Part shown: positions 24,050 to 31,273 of the stretch, one piece after another
How the letters are laid out: the number at the start of each line of letters is the position of its first letter
Position numbering within the stretch: the stretch's first letter is position 1
NCBI GenBank assembly: GCA_036265815.1
Contig: DATAOI010000022.1
Coordinates: forward strand, 83,186-147,185
Origin: Gemmatimonadales bacterium
Lineage (GTDB): Bacteria; Gemmatimonadota; Gemmatimonadetes; Gemmatimonadales; GWC2-71-9
Length of the DNA stretch: 64,000 nt
Direction: 5' to 3'
Notes under the pieces: model-generated
What the model was told of the DNA's origin: nothing
Database searches by the model: none
Seen by the model: the letters and a program-made list of their open reading frames with translations, nothing else
Position numbers and translations under genes: made by a program

Positions 24050-25768
24050 GTGCGAATCGATCGCCTGCTGCCGGTTGTCATGCTGGTCCTGCCGCTCGCG
24101 TGTGCCCACCACGGCGAGAGCGCGACGGAGACGGGCCTCCGTCCCGAGTGGCGCTTCGCCGGCAAGGCCGGGGTGGCGGAGGGCCGCGCGGCCATGGTGG
24201 TGTCGGGAAGCCCGCTCGCGAGTGAGGTGGGCCGGGAAATACTCCGTGCGGGCGGGAACGCGGTCGACGCGGCGGTAGCGGTGGGGTTCGCGCTCGCCGT
24301 GGTTCACCCGGAGGCGGGCAACCTGGGCGGCGGCGGATTCATGGTGATCCGTCCGCGGGACGGGGCGGTCCAGACACTCGACTACCGGGAGACGGCGCCC
24401 GCCCGCGCCACCCGCGACATGTATCTGGACGACAAAGGACAGCCGACCGACCGGAGCCTCACCGGCGCGCTCGCGGCCGGCGTGCCCGGTGCGGTGGCGG
24501 GCTTGACCGAGGCACATCACCGGTACGGACGCCTGCCGCTGGCCCGCCTGCTCGAGCCCGCCATCCGGCTGGCGCGCGACGGCTTCGCGGTAGATGTCTA
24601 CCGGAGTGAGTCGATCCGGGAAGACAGCGCCCGCCTCGCGCTCTTCCCGGCATCCCGGGCCAGCTTCCTCCCCTCCGGCCGGCCGCCGGTGCCGGGGACG
24701 ACGCTCCGGCAACCCGATCTCGCCGCCACGCTCCAGGCAATCAGCGACAGCGGCGCTGCCGGCTTCTATCGCGGGCGGGTGGCCGATCTCATCGTGGCGG
24801 AGATGGCGCGCGGCGGCGGGATCATGTCGCGGGACGACCTGGCCGGCTATCGCGCCATCTGGCGGGATCCGATCGTGGTGGCGTATCACGGCTACACCAT
24901 CTACTCCATGCCGCCGGCGTCGTCGGGCGGTGTCACCATGGGCGAGATCCTGAACATCATGGAGGGATATTCGCCGCTGCCGCGGTTCGGCTCGGCCGAG
25001 CTGATCCACCGGGAGGCCGAAGCGATGCGGCGCGCCTTCACCGACCGGAACACCTATCTGGGCGACCCCGCGTTCGTCCGCAACCCGGTGGACCGGCTGC
25101 TCTCCAAGGCGTACGCCGCCGAGCAGCGGCGGAGCATCGGCCAACGAGCGACCCCGACGCCCAAGTTCGATCCTTCGGTCCGGAGCGGCGCGTCGACCAC
25201 GCATTATTCGGTGGTGGACGCCGAAGGCAACGCCGTGAGCTGCACCACGACGCTCAACGACAGCTACGGTGCCGCGGTCACGGTGACCGGCGCCGGCTTC
25301 CTGCTCAACGACGAGATGGACGATTTCGCCACGGCGCCTGGCAAACCCAACATGTACGGCCTGGTCCAGGGTGAGGCGAACGCGATCGCGCCGGGAAAGC
25401 GGATGCTGTCGGCGATGACCCCGAGCATCGTCCTCGATCCTGAGCGGCGGCTCTATCTCGTGCTGGGGACGCCCGGCGGGCCGCGGATCATCACGATGGT
25501 CTACCACGTCATCTCCAACGTGATCGACCACCGGATGACGCTGCCCGATGCCGTGGCCGCGCCGCGGATGCACCATCAGGGACTCCCCGACAGCATTCAG
25601 ACCGAGACAGGCGCGTTTCCGGAGGCCACGCTGGACAGCTTGCGGGCGCGGGGCCACGCGATCGAGGCCCGCGGATACTGGGGCGATGTCGAGGCGATCA
25701 TCCGGGCGCCCGCTGGCTGGGAAGGGGTCAGCGATCCCCGACGCGGAGGCGGCGGCGCCGGGTACTGA
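24050..25768 (+). CDS. ggt: Gamma-glutamyltranspeptidase, lipoprotein-type
   Basis: An N-terminal nucleophile hydrolase that transfers or hydrolyses gamma-glutamyl groups outside the cytoplasm. The precursor cleaves itself before the nucleophile, here T383 in ASTTHYSVVD, giving a large and a small subunit. Substrate-binding landmarks are GGNAVDAAVA, NLGGGGFMVIRP and the LGTPGGPRI loop. The N-terminus (VLPLACAHH) looks like a lipoprotein signal, so the enzyme would be membrane-tethered rather than freely periplasmic. A GAGG lies 5 nt before the GTG start. It is a single gene ending in a stem-loop whose loop contains the stop codon. Physiological substrate unknown. Confidence 0.93.
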   Translation: MRIDRLLPVVMLVLPLACAHHGESATETGLRPEWRFAGKAGVAEGRAAMVVSGSPLASEVGREILRAGGNAVDAAVAVGFALAVVHPEAGNLGGGGFMVIRPRDGAVQTLDYRETAPARATRDMYLDDKGQPTDRSLTGALAAGVPGAVAGLTEAHHRYGRLPLARLLEPAIRLARDGFAVDVYRSESIREDSARLALFPASRASFLPSGRPPVPGTTLRQPDLAATLQAISDSGAAGFYRGRVADLIVAEMARGGGIMSRDDLAGYRAIWRDPIVVAYHGYTIYSMPPASSGGVTMGEILNIMEGYSPLPRFGSAELIHREAEAMRRAFTDRNTYLGDPAFVRNPVDRLLSKAYAAEQRRSIGQRATPTPKFDPSVRSGASTTHYSVVDAEGNAVSCTTTLNDSYGAAVTVTGAGFLLNDEMDDFATAPGKPNMYGLVQGEANAIAPGKRMLSAMTPSIVLDPERRLYLVLGTPGGPRIITMVYHVISNVIDHRMTLPDAVAAPRMHHQGLPDSIQTETGAFPEATLDSLRARGHAIEARGYWGDVEAIIRAPAGWEGVSDPRRGGGGAGY

Positions 25769-25781
25769 TCGGCGCCGCCGC
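25749..25781 (+). terminator. Stem-loop terminator over the ggt stop codon
   Basis: Perfect 11-bp arms (25749-25759 and 25771-25781), extendable by a further pair of A-T and G-C pairs, enclose an 11-nt loop that contains the ggt TGA. A pyrimidine stretch (TTCTCCTT) follows. It also lies between convergent genes. Confidence 0.5.
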
Positions 25782-25806
25782 TTCTCCTTCGACGAACTAC
25801 ACCGAC

Positions 25807-26655
25807 TCAGCTCTGGGCGACGAACTTCTGGTCCAGCGTGACGGTCACGGTGGTCCCCTGAGGGAGCACCACGTCACGGTCCTTGGTCTCCACCGCGCGC
25901 TGCGCCCCGATGGCACCGCCGATGATGCCGCCGATGACGGCGCCCTTGGTGCTGCCGCCGAGCACCCGGCCGACGACCGCACCCGCGCCGGTCCCCACCC
26001 CAACCTTCGCGATGTCACCCGCGCCGGTCTTGCGGCCCTCCAGCTTCGTCTTCACGCCGGTGATCGAGGCGGTGATCGGGTGAGACGCGCCGTTGATGGA
26101 GACGGCGGTCGGCTTGACGGTGAGCGTGCCGGTGGTGTCGCCCTTGTTTTCCGACTCCTTGATGGCGGTGATCTGGAGCGTCACCTGAGAGCCCGCCGGA
26201 ATGACCACTTTGCCGGAGGCGTCCTTCACGTCGCTGCCGACGGTGGCCGTCACCTGGTCACCCACCTTGTTCTTCTGCGAGCGGATCTCGGCATCGGTGG
26301 TGGCCGAGATGGTCGTGCCGGCCGCTAGTGCGGAGGCGGCCGCCGGGGCCGCGGCGGGAGGAGCGGCGCTGGGCTGCGGAGCCGGGGCCGCCGCCGGCGC
26401 GCTCGGCTTGGGCTTGGGAGCCGCGGGCTTCGGCGCCGGCTTGGGGGCCGCCGGCTTCGGTGCCGGCGTGGCCGCGGGCGCCGCCGAGCTGGCGGTGTCC
26501 GCCGAGGGCTGATCGTTCAATGGCGCGGTGGAATCCACCGGGGCCAGCTGCAGGTCGCGGCTCAGACTGTCGGCCGACGCCACATCACGGCGGTCGCTCC
26601 GGCCGCAGGCCGCGACGGAGATAAGGGTGAGCGCCGCGAGCATCGTTCTCGACAT
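25807..26655 (-). CDS. Glycine-zipper envelope lipoprotein with Ala-Pro linker
   Basis: A 282-residue envelope protein. A lipobox (LISVAACGRS) indicates a lipoprotein. A long Ala/Pro/Lys low-complexity linker spans roughly residues 50-125. A beta-rich domain follows, with a conserved-looking stretch on extracellular proteins (IRSQKNKVGDQVTATV, then VVIPAGSQVTLQI). Near the C-terminus is a glycine zipper (GVGTGAGAVVGRVLGG and GAVIGGIIGGAIGAQ) able to pack in or on the membrane. The ATG at 26655 is preceded by GAGGAGGT, the strongest ribosome-binding site seen here, and this fixes the start. Function unknown; a structural or stress role in the envelope is likely. Confidence 0.83.
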   Translation of the reverse strand: MSRTMLAALTLISVAACGRSDRRDVASADSLSRDLQLAPVDSTAPLNDQPSADTASSAAPAATPAPKPAAPKPAPKPAAPKPKPSAPAAAPAPQPSAAPPAAAPAAASALAAGTTISATTDAEIRSQKNKVGDQVTATVGSDVKDASGKVVIPAGSQVTLQITAIKESENKGDTTGTLTVKPTAVSINGASHPITASITGVKTKLEGRKTGAGDIAKVGVGTGAGAVVGRVLGGSTKGAVIGGIIGGAIGAQRAVETKDRDVVLPQGTTVTVTLDQKFVAQS

Positions 26656-26719
26656 CGATACCTCCTCATTGATGTGACTTGCCGGGGTTCCGCGGCTCGG
26701 TGACATTTCAGCCACTCTT

Positions 26720-28489
26720 ATGCGCGAGCTGCGATCCCTCCTGCCCTACCTCAGGCCCTACACCCGAACCTACACGCTCGGGCTGGTCCTGGTGGTCGTC
26801 TCCAACAAGTTTGCAACTCTCGGACCGCGCTATATCGAGCGGGCCATCGACGCCCTGCGCCAAGGCTCGGCGTTCAAAGAGGTGCAGATCGCGCTCGCGC
26901 TGCTGCTCGCCGTGGCGCTCGCAGGGGGTGTGGCGCGGTACGGCATGCGCGAGTTGCTCAACAGCGGTAGCCGCCGCGTCGAGACCGACCTGCGGGACCA
27001 TCTCTTCCATCACCTGCAGCGGATGTCGGCGGAATTCTACGACCGGTACCCCACGGGCGATGTGATGGCCCGCACCACCAACGACCTGCTGGCTGTCCGG
27101 ATGGTGGCCGGCCCGGCGCTCATGTATCTGGTGGATACTACTATACGGGCGTTGCTAATTGCACCTGCCATGGTCTCGATCAGTCCTCGGCTGACCGCCA
27201 TGGCGTTCATCCCGCTGCTGGGGCTCCCGGTGGCGATGATCTCGCTGGGACAGCGGGTCCACCAGCGCAGCCAGGCCATCCAGGCACAGTTCAGCAGTCT
27301 CACCAGCCAGGCGCACGAGAACCTGTCCGGTGTGCGGGTGGTCCGGGCCTACCGGCAGGAGCAGGCCGAGATCGCCGCCTTCGAGCGGTTGAGTAAGGAC
27401 TACCTGCGCCGGAACCTCCAGCTCGCCCGGGTGCAGGGGCTCTTCTTCCCGCTGCTCACCATGCTGGGTGGATTGAGCGCGGTCGTGGTGCTCTACATCG
27501 GAGGCCAGCTAGTGATGGCGGGTCGGGTGACGGTCGGCGAGTTCGTCGCGTTCGGTGTGTATCTGGGGATGCTGGTCTGGCCCATGATCGCGCTCGGTTG
27601 GGCGGTGAACCTGGTGCAGCGCGGCGCGGCGTCGATGGGACGCATCAACGAGCTCTTCGCCCAGCGGCCCGCCATCACCGGGCCGGCGGTGCCTGAGCGC
27701 CTTCCACCGGCCCGCGGCGGACGCTCGGTCGAGTTCCACGGCGTCCGGTTCGCCTACCCCGGCGCCGCCGATCGGGGAGCGGTGCTGGAAGACATCTCCT
27801 TCCGGGTGGAGGCGGGACGCTCGCTGGCCATCGTCGGGGCCACCGGGTCGGGCAAATCGACGCTGGTCGATCTTCTGGTGCGGGCCTACGACCCCGACCG
27901 CGGCGCGATCCTGCTGGATGGCGTCGACGTGCGCCGCCTCTCGCTGACCGAGCTCCATCGCGCCATCGGGTTCGTCCCGCAGGAGACCTTCCTCTTCAGT
28001 GACACGGTCCGCGAGAACGTGCTGCTCGGCGCGCCGGATGATGGTCGGCTGGACCGGGTGGCGGAGGTGGCGCAGCTCACCGAAGCGCTCCCCGCGCTGC
28101 CGGACGGCTACGAGACACTGTTGGGCGAGCGCGGTATCAACCTCTCGGGTGGCCAGAAGCAGCGCGCGGCGATCGCGCGCGCCCTGGCCCAGGATCCGCC
28201 GGTCTTCGTGCTGGACGACGCCCTGAGTGCGGTGGACGCGCACACCGAGGCCAGGATCCTTCGTGCGCTGCGCGGGGCGCTGGAAGGGCGGACCAGCATC
28301 ATCGTCTCCCATCGGCTGGCCGCCGTGCGGGACGCGGACTGGATACTGGTGCTGGACGAGGGGCGGATCGTCGAGCAAGGCATTCACCTCGAGCTCATCG
28401 GCCGGGGAGGGCGCTATTGGGAGCTGCTGCGCCGGCAGCAGCTCGAGGAGGAGCTGGAGGAAGAGGAGGTCGGCGGCAGCCCGGCCTAG
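26720..28489 (+). CDS. ABC exporter half-transporter with non-canonical Walker B
   Basis: A fused membrane-plus-ATPase half-transporter of 589 residues. The six-helix membrane domain spans about residues 15-310. The nucleotide-binding domain has Walker A GATGSGKST (about 372-380), signature LSGGQKQR and Walker B VFVLDD. Position D500, right after Walker B, replaces the usual catalytic Glu (LDDALSAVD instead of LDEATSALD). That substitution is typical of one subunit of heterodimeric exporters, but no partner gene is adjacent. The C-terminus is an acidic helix. Substrate unknown; lipids or drugs are the common classes. Single gene, divergent from the lipoprotein gene. Confidence 0.92.
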   Translation: MRELRSLLPYLRPYTRTYTLGLVLVVVSNKFATLGPRYIERAIDALRQGSAFKEVQIALALLLAVALAGGVARYGMRELLNSGSRRVETDLRDHLFHHLQRMSAEFYDRYPTGDVMARTTNDLLAVRMVAGPALMYLVDTTIRALLIAPAMVSISPRLTAMAFIPLLGLPVAMISLGQRVHQRSQAIQAQFSSLTSQAHENLSGVRVVRAYRQEQAEIAAFERLSKDYLRRNLQLARVQGLFFPLLTMLGGLSAVVVLYIGGQLVMAGRVTVGEFVAFGVYLGMLVWPMIALGWAVNLVQRGAASMGRINELFAQRPAITGPAVPERLPPARGGRSVEFHGVRFAYPGAADRGAVLEDISFRVEAGRSLAIVGATGSGKSTLVDLLVRAYDPDRGAILLDGVDVRRLSLTELHRAIGFVPQETFLFSDTVRENVLLGAPDDGRLDRVAEVAQLTEALPALPDGYETLLGERGINLSGGQKQRAAIARALAQDPPVFVLDDALSAVDAHTEARILRALRGALEGRTSIIVSHRLAAVRDADWILVLDEGRIVEQGIHLELIGRGGRYWELLRRQQLEEELEEEEVGGSPA

Positions 28490-28525
28490 GGGAGCGAGCC
28501 CGCGCTGCTGTCACCGCGCTCGGCG

Positions 28526-29254
28526 TCAGATCTTCCCCCGCAGCGCCTCCGGTGTGAGGCCCTGGAGCCAGCCCGCCAGACGAGTGAACTCGCCGCTCAC
28601 CAGCAGGATGCCGACCAGCACCAGCAGGATTCCGCTGGCCCGCATCACCCACGGCAGAAATCGGCGGAAACGCTGGAACCACTCGAGAAACGACTCCAGC
28701 GCCACGGCTGCCACGACGAACGGCAGCGCGAGTCCCGCGGAGTAGAAGCCGAGGAGCAGCATGCCGCGGGAGAGATCGGTCGTGGTGGCGGCGAGCCCCA
28801 GGATGCCACCCAGCACCGGCCCGATGCAGGGGGTCCACCCCGCCGCGAACGCCATGCCGACCAGCGCGGAACCCAGATAGCCGACCGGTTTCCGCTCCAA
28901 GTGCAGCCGGCGCTCCCGGGTGAGCAGGCCGGGCGCGAACGCTCCCAGCGAGACCAGCCCGAATCCGATGACGATGATGCCACCCAGGCGCTGCAGCCAG
29001 ATCTGATAGTAGTTGAGCGCCCGGCCGAGCGCGGTCGCGCTGGCGCCGAGCAGGATGAAGACGAGGCTGAATCCAGCGACGAAGAGCAGCGCGTGGAGCA
29101 GCGCCGTCCAGCGGCGGCCCCCCGTCTCCGGCAGGCTCATCCCGGTGAGAAAGCCGAGGTACGATGGTACCAGCGGCAGCACGCAGGGCGAGAGGAAGCT
29201 AAGCAGGCCCGCGGTGAACGCGACGATCAGTCCCAAGGCGACCGGCTGGCTCAT
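28526..29254 (-). CDS. ccdA: Cytochrome c biogenesis / thiol-transfer protein CcdA
   Basis: A 242-residue polytopic membrane protein, six helices, with the two redox cysteines in LSPCVLPLVPSY and AGWTPCIGPVLGG. These are the classic CcdA signatures. It carries electrons across the membrane for cytochrome c maturation or other envelope thiols. The start is the ATG at 29254, which overlaps the Fur-family gene stop as ATGA; longer frames read into fur. A second, more DsbD-like conduit is encoded at 2.5-3.2 kb, so the organism has at least two. It is the last gene of the LOR/SDH-unknown-Fur-CcdA operon. Confidence 0.92.
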   Translation of the reverse strand: MSQPVALGLIVAFTAGLLSFLSPCVLPLVPSYLGFLTGMSLPETGGRRWTALLHALLFVAGFSLVFILLGASATALGRALNYYQIWLQRLGGIIVIGFGLVSLGAFAPGLLTRERRLHLERKPVGYLGSALVGMAFAAGWTPCIGPVLGGILGLAATTTDLSRGMLLLGFYSAGLALPFVVAAVALESFLEWFQRFRRFLPWVMRASGILLVLVGILLVSGEFTRLAGWLQGLTPEALRGKI

Positions 29255-29721
29255 AGCGGCCCCAGCTCCCGCTGACGGCAATCGCGGCAGACCCCGTAGA
29301 TCTCCACCCGGTGACGCTGGTGCTGGAACCCGTGCTCGTCGGCGATGACGGGCAGCATCCGCTCCAGCCGCTCGTTCTGGAACTCTTCCACCCGCCCACA
29401 ACGCTGGCAGATGAGGTGCTCGTGATGGGCCTGCGCCGGCATCGGCTCGTAGCGCTTGAAGCCTTCGCCGAAGTCGTGCGCCCGGACCAGCCCACTCTGG
29501 ACCAGGACCTCCAGCGTGCGGTAGACCGTCGCAGTTCCCACCTGCTCACCACGCTCCTTCAGTGTGCGCCGGATGCCCTCCACCGAGGGATGGCCCTCGG
29601 AGAGAAACACCACCTGAGCGACGAGGTCGCGTTGCCGGGTGACGGGTTGCCGATGTTCGCGGAGGTAGCGTCGAAACCGCTCGAGGAGGGCCGCCCCCTC
29701 CACCTTAGCGAGCGGCACCAT
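29251..29721 (-). CDS. Fur-family metal-responsive regulator
   Basis: A 156-residue regulator with an N-terminal winged helix (VTRQRDLVAQVVF, TATVYRTLEVLVQSGLV) and a C-terminal dimerisation domain. The structural zinc site is complete: C105 and C108 in LICQRCG, and C145 and C148 in GVCRDCR. Regulatory ligands include HHEHL and the later histidines. Iron (Fur), zinc (Zur) and peroxide (PerR) members cannot be separated from sequence alone. It overlaps the preceding unknown gene by 17 nt and ccdA by 4 nt. The TonB-dependent receptor gene less than 2 kb away could be a target, but no Fur box was recognised. Confidence 0.92.
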   Translation of the reverse strand: MVPLAKVEGAALLERFRRYLREHRQPVTRQRDLVAQVVFLSEGHPSVEGIRRTLKERGEQVGTATVYRTLEVLVQSGLVRAHDFGEGFKRYEPMPAQAHHEHLICQRCGRVEEFQNERLERMLPVIADEHGFQHQRHRVEIYGVCRDCRQRELGPL

Positions 29722-30088
29722 CGAGCTCGGGCGGCCGCGGCGGAAACCAGCGCTCGGGCGAGACCGCGAGCGGCGGATGTTCGTCGTCGATCCGGCGTTG
29801 GGCCTCGTGCAGCAGCTGGGCGAGCGCCTCGACCGGTCCACTGCCGACCTCCAGCACCGAAGCCTCGAACTTCCCCCGCTCCTTGCCCTTGACCGCAAGC
29901 ACGTAGCGCGCCGTGTAAATCCGCCGCCGATCGCCATCCACACGGGAGACGACGGCGGTGCCGTACTCCCGCCCCTCGTGCCGGACCGAGCTGAACACCC
30001 ACACTCCGTCCACCTCGACGGGAGGGAGCTGCTCCGCCACCGCCTGAGCGAGCCGGGCCCAGCCGGGCCCGGTGCCCGGCTCGATCAC
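29705..30088 (-). CDS. Unknown protein in the Fur operon
   Basis: A 127-residue soluble protein without a recognised domain. It reads as alpha/beta: strands (VDGVWVFSSVRHEGREYGTAVVSRV, shown here only in part) and IYTARYVLAV, then a helix with VEALAQLLHEAQRR and a Pro-rich tail. It starts with a GTG that overlaps the LOR/SDH-like stop as GTGA and runs 17 nt into the Fur gene, so expression is coupled to both. The close packing suggests a shared role in metal or nitrogen metabolism, but nothing in the chain says which. No function assigned. Confidence 0.72.
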   Translation of the reverse strand: MIEPGTGPGWARLAQAVAEQLPPVEVDGVWVFSSVRHEGREYGTAVVSRVDGDRRRIYTARYVLAVKGKERGKFEASVLEVGSGPVEALAQLLHEAQRRIDDEHPPLAVSPERWFPPRPPELDGAAR

Positions 30089-31176
30089 GCCGGCCCCTGC
30101 TCCCATCGCTCGGTATAGAACCGGAGGACGTGCATGAAGTCCTGCGCGTTGGTCACTACGCCATAGGCCTGGTGGGTGCCACGGTCCTTGAGCTTGTTGA
30201 CGACGAACTCGGTCTGGTCGACGCAGATCGTCATCAGCGGCGCGGGCGCGCCCCGGCAGAGGTGAAACGCGGGAAGCATATTGCCCACCGCAATGGCGTG
30301 CAGGGCGGTGGCCACGAAGATGGCCCCGGTGGCTTTCACGGTATGCTCGCGCATGGCGTCCTGGGCAGCGAGCGTATCGCTGTACACGCCGGGAAGCGGT
30401 CCGTCGTCCCGAATGGAACCCGCGAGCACGTAGGGCACGCCTTCGGTGACCAGCGCGTGCATGATGCCACTCCGGATGACCCCCTGCTCTACCGCCGCTT
30501 CGATAGATCCGGCCGCGCGGACCCGATTGATCGCCCGCATGTGGAGTCCATGCCCGCCTTGCGTCGGCTGTCCGGTGTTGCTCATACCCAGGGTGGTGCC
30601 GAAGATGGCCGCCTCCATGTCGTGCACCGCCACGGCGTTTCCGGCCAGAACGGCCTGCACATAGCCATTCCGGATGAACCACTCGAAATCCGCGCGGGCC
30701 CGGGAGTGGACCAGCGCGGGTCCCACCACCCAGACCAGATACCCGCCGTTGCGCTTCTCCTCGCCCACCCGCGCCGCCAGCTCCTCGTAGTTGACCGGCC
30801 GCTCCCGGCTTACCTCCGTGCTCATGAAACGAAATTCGTTGGCGCCGTGCACGCTGCCGAGGAATCCCTGGGAGTGGACCACGATGCCCTGGCTGCCGTC
30901 CTCCGCCTCCCCCATGGCGACGAGCTCGCCCCGGCGGAGACGCCTCGGCTCGATCGTCTCCAGGCCGGTGGAGCGTTTCACCACCACACAGTCCATCCGT
31001 GGCCTGATCGGCGCGTGCCACCGGCCGTCCACCCGGATGTAGGTGGGCAGGTTCGAGGTGGAGAAGAACCCCTCCGGCAGCACCCCGTCCGCCGGGAGCG
31101 GCTCGAAACGAGCCTCCGGCGCGCCGGCGAACGGCGGCTGGGAGAAGTCGGGCGAAGTCGTTGGATTTTCTGGCAT
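30085..31176 (-). CDS. LOR/SDH-type (ornithine cyclodeaminase-like, TIGR00300) protein
   Basis: Resembles the domain that forms the second half of archaeal and cyanobacterial bifunctional ornithine cyclodeaminase/arginine dihydrolase proteins, and part of lysine-ketoglutarate reductase/saccharopine dehydrogenases. Landmarks are YLVWVVGPALVHSRAR, GNAVAVHDMEAAIFGT, LGMSNTGQPTQGGHG and MTICVDQTEFVVNKLKDRG. The expected reaction is deamination of a basic amino acid such as ornithine, with NAD, but here it stands alone at 363 residues without an arginine-dihydrolase partner. The ATG at 31176 is preferred over a TTG at 31215. A TACCTT lies 10 nt upstream. First gene of the Fur-CcdA operon. Confidence 0.78.
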   Translation of the reverse strand: MPENPTTSPDFSQPPFAGAPEARFEPLPADGVLPEGFFSTSNLPTYIRVDGRWHAPIRPRMDCVVVKRSTGLETIEPRRLRRGELVAMGEAEDGSQGIVVHSQGFLGSVHGANEFRFMSTEVSRERPVNYEELAARVGEEKRNGGYLVWVVGPALVHSRARADFEWFIRNGYVQAVLAGNAVAVHDMEAAIFGTTLGMSNTGQPTQGGHGLHMRAINRVRAAGSIEAAVEQGVIRSGIMHALVTEGVPYVLAGSIRDDGPLPGVYSDTLAAQDAMREHTVKATGAIFVATALHAIAVGNMLPAFHLCRGAPAPLMTICVDQTEFVVNKLKDRGTHQAYGVVTNAQDFMHVLRFYTERWEQGPA

Positions 31177-31273
31177 TTGGGGGAGGAAGGTAGGGGGGCG
31201 CCAGGGTGTATTCAAGCGTGCGGAGCGGGTCCACGGCGGGTTTACCTTTCCGATAGCCCCTGAGGAGACTCAC

